Shown piece after piece: positions 1 to 12,748 of a DNA stretch of 64,000 nucleotides. Source of the DNA: Pyrenophora tritici-repentis (lineage: Eukaryota; Ascomycota; Dothideomycetes; Pleosporales; Pleosporaceae); contig NC_089390.1 in the NCBI RefSeq assembly GCF_003171515.1, positions 4,774,001-4,838,000 of the forward strand. Reading direction: 5' to 3'. A program made the position numbers and the translations under genes. The notes under the pieces are model-generated. The model was given only the letters and a program-made list of their open reading frames with translations. It did no database searches and was not told where the DNA came from. Each line of letters starts with the position of its first letter. The first letter of the stretch is position 1.

Positions 1-1454
1 CATCTTGCCAGCCCATGGGTGTCGGAGGAATGGGCGTCAGCGTTGTTTGACCCGGTCTTCTTGTAGGTGGTGCAGAAGGGAGCGTAGGTCCTCGGCTCGA
101 TGTAGGCTCTGTCCCAGGCCCCATACTCTGCGACCTTGAACTACTAGGTGGAGGACCGGGGGGAGGTGGGGGTAACGGCACATTGCGACTCCAGCTTCCT
201 GATGGGACGATAGGCGACTCATCAATGGGTGTTCGTGTCTCGTAGCCTGGTACGCCAGCAGATGCTGCCCTTCGAGAGGTAGGAGGCCTTATGGGCGACT
301 GTGTCTCAGGACTGTAACGCCGCTCAACAAAGGTGTTCGCTATGTAACTACAATTACATTAGTCTTGACGTGCTTGATAACCTCGGATCCAATGCATACT
401 TGGAAGTGGCCCGCTGTGCGACCAACCCAGGTGAAGCTGGGGCTCTCTGGATCGCATCTGAAGTGCTGATGTGGAGCGAGTCGATGTTGCTTGGGCCAGG
501 ACTATGATCACTATTCCGGTTCCTGAACGACGACAGACTGAATTTCGAAGCCAGCTTGTCACGCGAGACCGATCGACCTGTTCCATTTCTGGGTGGTGGA
601 GGCGGAAACTGTGGATTCGACGTCATACTCGTTGCACTCGACGGTATGACCATAGAGCCCGGCCGGCTATGGTACCCCGAGATTGGTCGCGCGGATGATG
701 GGTTGCTGCTCGGTGGTGGGGGCGGGGGAGGATGAGGAAACGCGCCGGCAGACATTTGAGGGGATGAGGTAGTGCTGGTACTCAGAGACTGTGACAAGTT
801 TGGATTTTGACCAGGCGAATATGGAGGTGGAGGGGAGGGCATCGACGCTGGTACAGTTAGCATCACATATTGCTATACGTCAAATATATGGTCGAAACAT
901 ATGCGAGGCTGACAGGTACACTATGCAAGGACAGGTCTACACATTCCACGCTATACAGAAATAGAAGACTCAATGGATCTACTGAATTCGATGTGGGTTT
1001 CGGAAGCAAGGGAAGAGCAATATATACCTTCCATGCCTGTGACATCCTGAAGCCTCGTCGGCACCGACGTCTGGCTGTGCTGGATATGCTGGCCACTGGT
1101 ATTCCCACCCCGCGTCCATTGCTGCGGATTGTATGGTACGGTCGGACCCGAGCCCCTCATAGCCATGGGAGAAGCGGCGACGGCTGGAGAAGGCGCATAC
1201 GTCGAGGGGGTGCGCGATGGCGAAAAGGGCAGACTTAAAGATGAGGCAGTCGCAGGAGTATTTTGCGAGCCATGCAAATACGCGTGCCCGGACGGTGGGG
1301 GCGGCGCGAGGGTCGTGTTCAAGAGGGGAGGTTGGACAGCGAAGCGCCTGGGAGATATCTGCGGAGCCTGTAGATGGGAGGGATGCGGTGAAGGAGGTGG
1401 TGGAGGCAATCTGGGAGACGGCGGCGCCGGATTGTAGGCATGCTCTGAAGCCAT
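1..1454 (-). CDS. Proline-rich low-complexity protein, 5' part (runs off the window)
   Basis: I do not recognise this gene. Three exons are read on the minus strand: 1454-1028, about 851-400, and 347 to beyond position 1. Intron 1 ends with a good branch point (GCTAAC) just before CCAG, and the join keeps the frame (M-E-A-S-M-P). Intron 2 (399-348) starts GTATGC and ends in TAG, giving ...T-S-N-Y-I-A-N-T-F-V-E-R-R. The translated part is dominated by Pro, Ser, Thr and Arg, with runs of 5-8 prolines (PPPPPP) and many S/T-P sites. No transmembrane segment or catalytic motif is visible. Such sequence is typical of scaffold proteins that bind SH3, WW or profilin partners, but this is only an inference from composition. 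The ATG at 1454 is the first in frame. The 3' end lies outside the window, so any folded domain may be missing from view. Confidence 0.6.
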
Positions 1455-2806
1455 GGCTAGTATTAACCCTCTTGGTCTACTACCTAGACTATGCTACGAG
1501 TATAGTTAGAGCAAGCGTGATGTGCCGCGCCGAAGCCCTCAGCGGCTCCAGCCAGTGGTACGGGCGAATCCTGCAACGGGTCGAATATGGGGCGGCGTTG
1601 GGTGCTGCACCACTAGGTGGTTGTCACCTTACACAAGAATGCAGAGGCCGGCGCGCGCAAGGATGCGTGGTCATGCTGTGTGTCGGTGTAGTGTGAAGAC
1701 GGACGGAAACAGTGATGGACTGACACCCAGCTGGCCAATTCGACGCCTGGCAAACGGGGTCGATCATGTCGGCCACGACGGTTTGAGAGCAGGCCTGGGC
1801 AAGTAATGCGTCTAGGCCCGAAGCAGTATCAGTCATGGAGGTTTGGCCTTGAGGCGAGCCTGGTCTGTTGCTTGTCCAGCGAATGGGCACCGCCTCATGC
1901 AAAAGGCGACATGGTCCCGCTGCAGCATCCCTACCCGGCGAGCAGAGGCCGGCGGCTAAGTAAAGAACATGGGCCCAAGGCCTCAGACCACTTACACTAC
2001 GACGCACACAGAACACTCTCCATCTGCAATATCAATCACAGCGCTGGCTCCAGACTCGCCGACATGTCTCCGCCCGCTTGTCTTCAGTTTGTCTTGTCCG
2101 GTGTCTGATCACCCTCGTAGGATTGGGGTGCTAGAGCCGGCCATGTGCAAAACTCCACAAGAATGCGATATAAATAGCGACACCACAACGTGCCGCGACC
2201 CACTTGCTCGTTCAAACTCCAGAATCACGTCCTCCCCACGCCGGATCTCGTTCGTTGAGACGGGCCTTCTTTGTCCTCTCGCTGACGCACAAAACACCAC
2301 GATTCCATTTATAACTGGGAATACGATGATCAAATAGTAAGAGGAGAAAGAGAGATCAGCAGTCATGCCACCGATGATACATGCTGATGCACGCTTCTTA
2401 ACGAGTTGGTGGTCGTGGTCACGTTCCTATCACAGTTGGGTGCCAGAGACGAAAGGCCCCCAAGAGAAGATCCAAGGAAGCGATTACTTGCATGCCGCTG
2501 CCGCTGGCTGGTGAACGCTGCTCGGCAATCGTGTGGGTCCGTGCTCAGGTACTGCCCGCCGCGTTAGCCCCCGGGCTTTGGGCACATATCCATAGTACTA
2601 GCATCATCAAGTACCGCAGGGCGTTGTCCGCAGTTGACACCGGGTTTGTAGAGAGTGCTTTCCAACCTACATGAGTGCTGCGTGCCGCTGAAGGCCGACT
2701 CGCTGCCTGCAAAGCAATGTAACTAGCGCCTTGGCATGGTAGTGAGCATCTCGCAATCACTGCTGCACTTGTATCACCAGCACCACCACATCACCAGTGC
2801 TACCAA
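1455..2806. other. Intergenic stretch, no convincing gene
   Basis: Only short overlapping open frames occur here and none has recognisable motifs. A TATAAATA motif lies near 2169. An 85-codon frame on the minus strand (2366-2109) starts with a hydrophobic stretch and could be a tiny membrane protein, but nothing else supports it. Confidence 0.5.
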
Positions 2807-3523
2807 ATGTCATCCACCCATATTCTCTCCAACGCGTTGCCTTCAGATGCTGTTGCAATAGCCGCCATCTTGGCACTGTCGTGGAAATCGCCCTTCTCTC
2901 AGCTCCAGTTTGGAAGTACGGATCCACACACACTAGCTGCTGCAATCACACCTCGCATCGCCCAGCAGATAACGGATGCAAGTATGCTATTCCATGTGGC
3001 GCGTAGGCGTGGAACTCAACAAGTTGAATCGGTGGCGCAATGGACTGTGCCCTCTGATGTGTCTGACGCAGCTATGGTGGAGTCGGCGAGGCAGAGGGAA
3101 GAGCGGCAGGAGTTTGAAGATGAGGTGTACTACAACTCATTGCCTGAATATTGTAACAACCCCCTGATTATGGCATTCACCGTTGGACTTCGGAGCCTGA
3201 GGGAGCGTGTGCTCTGCGAGCGAAAACATTTCTTGCTCGAGAATATCGCCACACACCCAGACCATCGAGGGCAGGGCCTGGCCGCGCAACTGATAGAGCG
3301 TGTCCTTTCCCAGGCCGATAAGCAGCAAGTCTTGGTATACCTGGATACTGCCAGTGATAATAGTGCCGCACACTTGTATAAACGACTTGGATTCGAAGAA
3401 CAAGGCTGTCACACCATCAGAAACTTGAGCCGATTCGTCGAAGAGGCAGAGTTGGAGAGAATGGGGGTCGGCAATGACCACACCCATGTTGCTTTTGTGA
3501 GATATCCGACAACCAAAGCATGA
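2807..3523 (+). CDS. GNAT-family N-acetyltransferase
   Basis: Single-exon gene of 238 residues. The C-terminal half carries the GNAT acetyl-CoA binding core. The strand ENIATHPDHRGQGLA (about residues 144-158) contains the R/Q-x-x-G-x-G/A pyrophosphate loop and is followed by a helix (AQLIERVL). Downstream, VYLDTASDNSAAHLYKRLGF is the usual motif B strand-helix that ends in the conserved Y/LGF. The N-terminal part resembles fungal GNAT proteins of the type acting on small amines or unknown acceptors, and the acceptor cannot be read from sequence. No signal peptide is seen, so it is probably cytosolic. The ATG at 2807 follows a purine at -3 (accaaATG). It lies 85 bp from the convergent 3' end of the TAPT1-like gene. 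Confidence 0.9.
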   Translation: MSSTHILSNALPSDAVAIAAILALSWKSPFSQLQFGSTDPHTLAAAITPRIAQQITDASMLFHVARRRGTQQVESVAQWTVPSDVSDAAMVESARQREERQEFEDEVYYNSLPEYCNNPLIMAFTVGLRSLRERVLCERKHFLLENIATHPDHRGQGLAAQLIERVLSQADKQQVLVYLDTASDNSAAHLYKRLGFEEQGCHTIRNLSRFVEEAELERMGVGNDHTHVAFVRYPTTKA

Positions 3524-3608
3524 AACTCCCGTAAATCAAGTAAGATAATCTATTTGGTGGCTACTTGGATAGTTCAATTGATAGATTAGCAACATGCAAA
3601 TGCCCTCA

Positions 3609-6510
3609 TCACCATATTCTCTTGGCGACCATAGCATAGCGACTAACATGTCCAAAGCTCGTCCCCCTCTCCCTTTCGTGTTCCTCTTTCTTTCTTCCCT
3701 TTTCATCTCGCTCCCTCAGTCTCTTCAAAGATTCGGGATCATCATCGTATATCACCTTCCTCTTCTCCTCATCCACGTCCACAACACCCCAACCTCCAAT
3801 CCGTTTTCCTCCAGTCTCCACATTGAGCTTCTCACGCTCCTGCATACCATGATATCGTTTACGACTGACGGATAGGAGGAGCATGCCAAGGACGAGCTTG
3901 AAAGCAAGGAACATGAGGTAGATGATGAGAAATACAATGAGCATTGTTGAGCCGGCGATGAGATCATCAAAGTTGTAGGAGAGAGGGTTGTACCAGACTT
4001 GTGAAGGAATTCCGGCGCCAAAAGAGGAGCGGCCTAGTGCGCGGCGAAAGACATGGTCAATGTGTGCCAAGGCGGCAGTTGTGACTGGAGACGACGTAGG
4101 GTCTGAGGTCAGGGAGGTAGATGTGGCGTGTAGTGGAGGTGGCATATGCATAGCGATGAACATGTGATAGGTCTGGATGGCAGCACGGATGAAGAGACAA
4201 GATAGTGGTATGACAGGCAACCCTAGGCGTCGCGTCAAGTCTGCATCCGCAAATGCCTATGGCATGTTAGTGCAATCATGCCAGGTGAGTTCGATGGCTT
4301 ACATTAGAATAGTAGTCCTTCGCCAGTACGTCAAAGAACTTGCTGTATACTTCTGGCTTATACTGGTTGAACTTGGTGATATATGCATGCTTCAGCCAGT
4401 CTACAAACATTTCGCTGCCCAACACCAGCAGAAACGGGTTGAGAACCTGAGCGATGTACTTTGGAAAAATGGTGAAGCTCATGGGTATGATGCTTGAGGC
4501 CTTGAAAGCAGTCCCAGAGGAGGCGTTGGCAGACCCAGTGAACATGGCTGTCCAAGATGTATCGCTGCTCTGGATACTTAGGCCGCCAACTTCGACTACG
4601 TTGCGCATAGCGATGATGAGGAGCATAAGCCAGAGCTGGAAGCGTTCCACAACATCTGCGCAAGTAATCTGGAAGAGATTCTCTTTTTCGAATTTCTTAA
4701 ACACTGTGCCTTTGATTTCAACGAACTGATTGGACATGAGCAGCGTTAGTAGCGCGTTCGAATAAGAGTTGACTGCGACGTTGAGCGTGATGACCTGGTA
4801 GAAGAGTGCAGTAGCGTGGGCTACGGTGTAGACAAGAGCAAGTACAAACATGCCGAGCGGCCGAAGCACCTTGCTTCTGCCATCAGGATTGCGATCGAGT
4901 GTCTCGCGAGAGAAGAGACATTCGAGAACATCCTGACCAACAGCCGACAGCAGGCGATCGCAGACCTCCAAAACATTGTAGATGACGTAGAGCTTGATCG
5001 CTGACTGACCACGAATGCCGTGATACATGCGACTTGCATCGAACCTCATCAAGACGAAACAGCTTGCAATAACCAGCAAACCTTTGAGTATGTCTGCCTT
5101 GTGGCTTGGCAGTAGCGTAGATGGTGTTGATTTGGTACGGCGATGGCGAAATCGGGAGTTCCGGGGCCGCCGTGCCTTTAGCTCTTTCAAGTCCGGGAAT
5201 TTGAAAGTCGTTGACGTTTGAGAATTTTGTCTGGCTGTCGTGTTGGCCGATGGCACACTTGACGTAGAGTGCTTCCGTGACATGGATGGAGCCTCTTCTT
5301 CGGTTGGCGTGGGCAGAGGTGTAGGACCGTCTGTATGCTTTCTCCGTTGCCAAAGGCGCGGTAACCCATTGTAAACAAAAGCCCAAAGATCACGAAACTC
5401 TTTTACAATTACTGAACCCCACCACTTGACTAGGATAGCGACAGCGAGCAAAAAGCGCAGGGGCAGGATTGTTAAAACATGCATCCAGGCATCGAGACAA
5501 GCCAGCGCACCAAAGCCTAATATGCCTTCAATCATGAGCGGTATCCTCAAAAAGTTGAGTAAACGCTCATACTTGATCTCGGATGACTCGTATGGAAACT
5601 CGGTAGTAGCGGGACGGTAGATGTATAAGGGAGAGGGACGGTTCGCAGAAAGCTCAAGAGACAGAAAGGTAGGCATTGACATTGGGGGAAGTGGAAGGGC
5701 AATAGCCGTGGGCGAAACGGCATGCCGCACCTCGCGTATCTCCTTGTGCTTTTCCTGAGCCTTTGAAGCCCCATCCTTATGGTCGAAACTCAGAGGCGCA
5801 GGAACATGTCTGCCCTGCCTCCTATCATCTGTTTCCCGGACCTGGCTAGGGTTCCGCGATCGCGATCTTGACGTCGTTCTCCGCACGAGCGAGGGTGTGG
5901 TAATTGATCGTGACGAGAGAGCTGGCCGGCTACTGCGCAACTCGGTTGCAGACGTCTTGATCAGAACAACTTCCTTCTCCCGTGACCCCTCTCCGACTCG
6001 TGATACCCTATCCTTATTCGAATCCCGCAACTCCACCGGTCGTTCCAGCACCACGCCCAGAAGCTTGCTGCTGCCCTGGCCCTCGGTCACCAACGGTGTC
6101 ACATCCTCAAGCTCGTCTTCGAGGATTGGTGTCGCTGCCCGTACAGGTATACTCGCAGGTTCGCTCGTCAACTCCTGGACCTGGCGGGGACTGAGCTTGA
6201 GCATCTTCTCATGTTCTGACACGCTGCTCCTCCTCGGACCATCCCCAGGCCGCTTAATGGGCCTAATTTTCTCGTTGGTGTCGGACATTATGGCCTCCTC
6301 ATGGGCACTAGGCCTTCTACTCGTCGAGGTAGAGCTGGCAATGCCATTGGCACCGTTTGTTACGTTCTGTAGAGGCTCGTCGCCTTTCGCGTCATTGTCG
6401 CGGCGAACATTCGGTAATGCCACGTCGTCCGGTTCTGGTGACAGCGTTGGCGTTGGTAACTGTTCACTTATACGTGAATCGCCGTTTGTCCGTACGTCTG
6501 CCCCGTTCAT
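3609..6510 (-). CDS. TAPT1/Emp65-family ER membrane protein
   Basis: Two exons (6510-4303 and 4256-3609) separated by a 46-nt intron (donor GTAAGC, branch CTAAC, acceptor CATAG) encode about 951 residues. The join restores the family motif YYSNAFADADLTRRLGLPVI, characteristic of the TAPT1/Emp65 (DUF747) family. The first ~300 residues are charged, Ser/Pro-rich and probably disordered. The conserved region begins near YESSEIKYERLLNFLRIP and contains several hydrophobic segments. The C-terminal tail is highly charged (Lys/Glu/Arg). Yeast Emp65 works in the ER with the SUN-domain protein Slp1 in protecting soluble proteins, and human TAPT1 is linked to ciliary/ER function; a comparable ER role here is inferred. 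The start is the first ATG of the long frame. Confidence 0.9.
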
Positions 6511-9500
6511 GGCGCTCGGAGCTAGAATCTTTGCGCGAGTGCATTGCGTGTCTTCTCCTTGTATTCGAAGAGGTAGCGACGTACGGGTAGAAGCTCGGAC
6601 TTAGCGTCCCCACCGAACCGAGTGACCCCAGACTTTCACTCTGTGAACTTGGAACCTTTTTTCACTTGGAAGTGTGAATAGTGATGAGTATCACCTGATA
6701 CCTACATGCTGCAAATGTATGGTTACCCCGACGGTAGGCTAAGACCCCCACAGCCGTACGTACGCCTGATCGCCATGAGTCCCATGTAGGCTAGGTCTGC
6801 CTATGTAGTTAGGTATTGACGCGTCTTTGACAATCGTCAGATGGCTATAACGCTTGTAGCTTATTATCTTGTCACACGCAATATCACGTCTTCTATAAGC
6901 CAAGCCCATGGGTGCTTTACTTGTACGATTCATGTGGCAATATTACCCAAAAGACATATAACGAGCAAATGGAGATATGTATGCGAAGAGCTATTGCCCA
7001 AATGCGCCCGTACAGGGAAGTCCCATAGGGAAAGCCGCCTATTGCAAAAGTAGAATGTCCATCCGGCTTACGAAGTTCAGACAAGTGGCTGATATCAAGC
7101 ATAACCATTCTCAAAGGATGAAGGTTCGAACAAGCATTATATCGCTTACCATAATGAGGGCTAGGGTAGCTTCGATCGCTGTCGCAATAGAAGTTGACAC
7201 GATCTGATCAAAGAGATCGGACATCGGGAGCTTATCGGCATCTCGTTTTGGGCATCGCTAACAGCCTTCTGTTTGCTTTTCGTCCGTTTCTCCGCCTTGG
7301 ATTTGCCAGTGTCCAGCAAAAGCAACCACTGGAGTTTCGCGATAAGAAACTGGCGCTGTGACTGTCTGGCACGCATCCATTGCCTTTGATACAGATCAAC
7401 CTGGTTCTGTAGGCCTATGGGATATACCTAGAATGCAGATTGGCACCGGCATATACCGCCTACCAGTCTCCAACATTGGACAGACCGGAAAGTCAATCAA
7501 ACCCACGGCCGTGCCATGGCTGAGTCGACTTGGCTCACTCGCTTTGCGAACGTTCATCGCGATGCTCTTTCCTCTTTGGTTTGTCAGAGAATACGAGCTT
7601 CGGGTCGCACCGCATATGTCGACATGGATTCCACCCTTCGCATAGGAAATTGAGGCGTGAATGGATGAGGCCAGCCCATTAGCGCTTTCATCGGGTTTGT
7701 AGGGAGCTCCTGCTTTGGGCCTTCTTGCTTTGCTTGTTCGTGGGCGCGAAGCGAAACCCAGTCAGCTCTATGCTTGCCGGATGTATATTCCCGTACTGTA
7801 CCACCATGACCGGGTCAATGTGACACGGGTCTCTCCACGTGGTCTATCTGACCCGCGACTGCTGTACTCGCTGAAACCCTGGCCATGTGGACGCCAGCCC
7901 GGGTTCCAGAATCTACAACGACACACCGCTACCGATATTTCAGACTGTCGTGCAGAGATCAGCGTGAAACCTTCTCGCCAGGCTATCGTAGCACAAGCTA
8001 GAAACCCGCTCGCCGCGAACTCAGGTTGCTGGGATTTTTATGGCTTGCATGCACGAAGTTGGGGTGGTGCATCTAAGCGATGTTGGAATTACAACCAGGT
8101 CTTCATGCTACCGTATACGGTATCGGCGATTGCTCGATTCGGCCGCCATCTCCTTCTCTACATGGTAATATACGAGACGAAGATACCCTCGTCAGATTAT
8201 GCCATGGTAGTTGTATTCGATGGGGACGTGAAAGTTCTCCGGCAAATGTCTTCCGGCGCCACTGTATCTGGATGTAGGATGTGGCGTATCTGCGCATATG
8301 ATGAGATGCATGCCAATATACGTAGACGCGACACGCCCAATTGTAAGCAAACTCCAGTGCATCAGTGAGAGGCTCGGTTGATCACTTAGGCAAGACACTT
8401 CAAGTTGAGCAGGTCGCCTAACTAGCATCCAGAGAGAAGCTGGTGGTGTTAGTCTCGTGGTGAGGCTGCAAGGCAAGCTGCATGCAAGGTCCTATTTCCA
8501 GCCAATGGAGGATAAGGGGTTCAGCTTGAACGGTCATTACCAGCCTGTTGCAGACTGTTGCAGATTGATGAAATCCCATACTAAACCAAGGGGATTTCGA
8601 AAGGGTGTGGTGCATGAGATGTTGTTATGACTGCTCGCACGGAAACGCTTAGACCCTACGCACGTCTGTAAGGCTGAAACCCAAGGGACTGGACGGTAGC
8701 GATGGTTAGCCGTCCGGCACCGCTCTGCTGGAGAGACATTGGGCCGCGTCTCGTGGGCATGACGCCAACAACAAAGACCCGGAGACAGCATGGACTTGGC
8801 GGGAATGTGCTGATCAAGGATTGGATGACAGCGCATAAGGCATGCGTCAGGGCCTGCTGTACCGCAGCTGAGCATCAAAGGAGTGGGAAAGGGTTGTGTG
8901 GCTTCAGCAGACAAACTGCAAGTGTTAGCGATGTCAAGCTTTGATGAGGGACGACGCTAGGGAAGCGCAGGTCAACGAGAGGGTGAGGATGGATGAGGCT
9001 GAAGGAACGAGCAATGGCTGCATGAGACACGCAGTAGTGTCGCGTGCTCATGTGGCACAGAGCTGCGGCCGGGCAGAAAAGGAAGTATTCTAGAAGGTGT
9101 ACGCAATGACAGATAATTGTAGTGTGAGCCGAGGAGTAAGTCAGGGAGGCAGAAGCGTGGCCGGAAAAGACAACATGTGCCAAGCTGCAGTGCAATCATG
9201 TGGGGGTGTGAAGAGAAGTAAAGAGAAGGGGCAGGCCCTCATGATAGTTAGCATATGATGCTAGCCAGATGGTTATTGCCCTGGCATAGCTGTATAATCG
9301 ACCAAGTGAAGTCTACAAACAGTGTTCTTGGCTACATTTATGGATACTAAAAGAGCTTGTGTATGCTGATGAGGAGGTGGGGGCCAGCGACAGGGTGCTT
9401 GTGGGCGCTTGTGGAGAAGTGTGTAAGGCGCGCGGAAGGTGGCAGCCAAGGTGCTTGGCTTGGGCTGGTTGGAGCTTGAAAGTTCCGCGGTACCTAGGTA

Positions 9501-10805
9501 GCTCTGCCGATAACAAATACGCGTCATGAGATGGATGGGCGGGCAACATGTGGTTCCGGGCCATCTAGATCGCTGGGGGGTCGGCGGGGTGGTGGTTCCC
9601 GGCTTTGAACCTACCGCGCATCACGTGCTGTCAGTGTCGTCGGGCTTGGACGTGTTCGCGTGGGCGAGAAATACGACGAGGAGCAGCTCCGGGCCGAAAA
9701 CAACCTTTGTTTGACGTAGGCTGCAGCCGGCTTAGGTACCCGCATATGGACTCAGTCCGACGTCGGTATGAAGACGCCGTATGTCGCACGGTTCTACGTT
9801 GTTGTTGGTAGTACGTAGAAGAAAGCGGGTCCGAACAAGAAAGGCCGTCATGGAGCCAATCACTATCTTGTCCACCAGACGCCTGTGGTCTGGCAAAGGC
9901 CGAGACAACAAGCAGCAGCAAGCGTCTGTGTGGTGGTTGCGGAGGGTAATCATGGCGAATATCACGCTAGCCGAATGCATTGCCATGCACGGCGCCATGA
10001 GCATGGGCGAAGATATAGTTTCAGCACATGCAGATCAGACGGGAAGCGAAGACAACGTCTCGCGCATGCCGGAGGGCAATTTGACCTCACATAGAGTGCG
10101 CAAGTCCCGTGACGTGCCAGGGGGTGGGACATTCACTGCTGATCATGTCGAATCTGGGTAGGCACTGGCCGTGGCCGCTTACCATGTCTCGTACTCGCTC
10201 ACCGTCAGCGCGGTACATGTAGTCGACAGTAATCAACAGCACGGCACGGCCACATGGAATTTGTGTCAAGTGCAGCGTACAGCCTACACAGAGTTGCAGC
10301 GGAGAGGAGAGGATATCGTTATCGTAACTGTGAGGTGTAGGGCGTCTATGTGGCTGACTATGACTAAGAAGCCTAGCTGGCTCCCTGCCGCGCTTGCCCT
10401 GACGGAGGCGTCCTGCTTTCACGACGATTCGTGTGCAAGGATGCGACTCAAAACGTGTAACCCATCCATGTCGTTAGCCACTAGTCCTGCCGACGTCTGC
10501 GAAGCTAATCTGACTTGGGCGCCACGCCTGCGAAACGTGCGTCTTCAGTCTTAGGGCCTCCTTTCAACTTCTTGTTCGTTCCTGCCCCAAGCATCTCAGC
10601 TGCTGTTGCTGTGAACCGCCTTAATAATCCCCGCCCCAACGTCTCGACACCCCCAAGCCCTGTGAACGACGCTCCCTACGCTCCCTCACCACCACCACCA
10701 CCACCACCCCCAGGCCGCCCGAGCTGCCCACCCCGATCCAGACACCTGATGCATTAAGAGACGTCGATTCCCAACCCATAGGCCCGCCTGCCATTGTAGC
10801 CCGCC
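6511..10805. other. 4.3-kb gene-poor region
   Basis: No frame here shows a recognisable domain or a good exon chain. The longest is 217 codons at 7715-8368 (+); it has biased, motif-free composition and is most likely spurious. The right end (about 10560-10805) is C-rich and pyrimidine-rich with a short (CCA)n run and is probably the 5' leader of the kinase gene. No terminal inverted repeats or transposase fragments were seen. Confidence 0.5.
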
Positions 10806-12748
10806 ATGGGTCAGAATAGCGGCAAGCCCGTCGTCTTCACCGACCAAGGTGCCTATTCCCTTTCCCTGTGCTCATTGAGCCCCACCCACGATTTCGACTG
10901 ACACGGACAAACAGTGAACCTCAACCACTTCCGCCTGCTGCGCGTCGTGGGCAAGGGCGCTTTCGGAAAGGTGCGCATCGTCGAGCGGAAAGATACGGGC
11001 CTCACGTTTGCGCTCAAGTATATACGGAAAGATGAAGGTATGCATGTCTACGCCCGGCATGGGAGCCCGCTAGCAGGGTCTGGTGCTGACGTTGTGCCAC
11101 AGTGGTACGGTCGGAAAGCGTACGCAACATCATTCGAGAGCGCCGCATGCTCGAGCACCTCAACCATCCTTTCCTGTGCAATCTGCGGTATAGCTTCCAG
11201 GACATTGAGTACCTGTATGCAACAAACCCGGCCGCGCCTGCCAAGGACCCTCCGCTGACAAGGGCAGATATATCGTGGTTGACCTGATGAACGGCGGTGA
11301 CCTGCGTTTCCACATCTCGCGGAAGACTTTCACAGAGGAGGCGGTGCGCTTCTGGATTGCCCAGTTAGGTTGCGCCGTGCGCTACATTCACCAGCAAGGC
11401 ATTGTACACAGGGATATCAAGCCCGATAATGTGCTGTTAGACTCCGAGGGACACGTCCACCTGGCGGATTTCGTAAGTTCAATTGCATGCAGTCCCTTCC
11501 CCTTCAATCCACTAATTTCACCCCCAGAACGTCGCCTCGGACTTTGTCCCGCACAAGCCCTTGACAAGCAAGTCCGGCACCCTCGCCTATCTCGCGCCCG
11601 AAGTATACGAAGGAAAGGGATATTCGTGCGAAGTCGACTGGTGGTCGCTCGGCGTGCTCTTCTATGAGTGCATATACAATAAGCGACCCTTTGAAGCCAG
11701 TAGCCACGACTCGCTCGCCGCCAAGATTCTCAAGGGAGAGCCGACCTACCCCGTCACCAGTCCGCCTGTGAGCATGCCTTGCTTGCACGCCATAAGCTCG
11801 CTACTCGAAAAGAACCGCAAGAAGCGCATAGGAGCTATTGGATTCGAGTCATTCATCGACAACCCTTTCTTCCGCCCCATCGATTTTGTCGCGCTTGAAC
11901 GCAAAGAGATCCCGCCCATCTTCGTACCGTCGAGCGACAAGACCAACTTCGATGCCACGTACGATCTCGAGGAGCTGCTGTTGGAAGAGGCGCCGCTCGA
12001 AGCGCGAGCGCGCAGGCAAAAGCCAAGGGAGGCTCTCAAGGACGATGCAACCGAGCAGGAGATACGGGCCGAGGAGTTGCACAGAATGATCGAGACCCTT
12101 TTCGAGCCTTTCAATTATACTACAGCTGGCGATCAACGGACGCCGGCCGCTGTTGCAGTAATAGACCCTCAAGACTCGACTGCTGGCTCGAGAGCGAGCA
12201 ATCAAAGCCAGCCTGACAACACTTCGGCATCCGCCACTTCGCAAGTAGATCCGTGGGGACGTCCTCTAGCAAATACAAAGTCTCAGGATGGCGAACTCCA
12301 TCCCACTCGGTCCACTACCACCGCACGATCGACGCAATCGCCCAACGGCAGTCCTCCTCTTCCCACTTCTGCCCTTAACCAGGCTTCAAACCAGGCCCCA
12401 CACACCGCCTCGCCTACATCACAACGTGGCGAGCATGTCGACTACTTCCCCACTGACGGCACCGAAGTTCCGACACCTTCATTTTCCCGCCCCATGAACC
12501 AGCGACAGCGAGGATCACAACGTAGTACTAGCATGGGCGGCGGCGTACAGGTAGTTCTCAATGAGACTGGTTCTTGGACCGAAATGGCTAACCAGAGCTC
12601 CGCGCTCGTACAGAATGCTCAAGTTGAAAAACCATCTGGTATGCTCGGATTCCTCAGTCGCAAAAAGGGCCGGGACAGGAGTCCCAAGGCCAAAGAGAGG
12701 GGCGTGTTGGGCAAGGAGGGTGCCAGAGTCATCATCAGCAACACTTGA
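10806..12748 (+). CDS. AGC-family Ser/Thr protein kinase, YANK/STK32 type
   Basis: Five exons (10806-10848, 10915-11037, 11103-11214, 11268-11472, 11528-12748) encode about 567 residues, with introns of 53-66 nt. Motifs: glycine loop GKGAFGKV (27-34), ATP-binding Lys49 in ALK, catalytic loop HRDIKPDN (140-147), a metal-binding motif that reads DFN (160-162) rather than DFG, and LAPE (183-186). DFN, together with the segment RYSFQDIEYLYIVVDLM, is a hallmark of the YANK (STK32) branch of AGC kinases. The protein begins MGQN, so Gly2 could be N-myristoylated as proposed for the animal relatives. The C-terminal ~230 residues are Ser/Thr/Gln-rich and lack a typical AGC hydrophobic motif that I can recognise. 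Substrates are unknown. The start is supported by the short first exon, which splices in frame to the kinase core. Confidence 0.93.

Noticed and set aside
2109..2366. 85-codon minus-strand frame with a hydrophobic start
   Set aside because: Too short and without known motif; kept only as a remark on the intergenic stretch.
7715..8368. 217-codon plus-strand frame in the gene-poor block
   Set aside because: No motif, signal peptide or plausible exon partners; composition looks like random GC-rich translation.
10515..10757. Pro-rich 80-codon frame before the kinase gene
   Set aside because: Lies in the C-rich leader of the kinase transcript and does not join in frame to the kinase exons.
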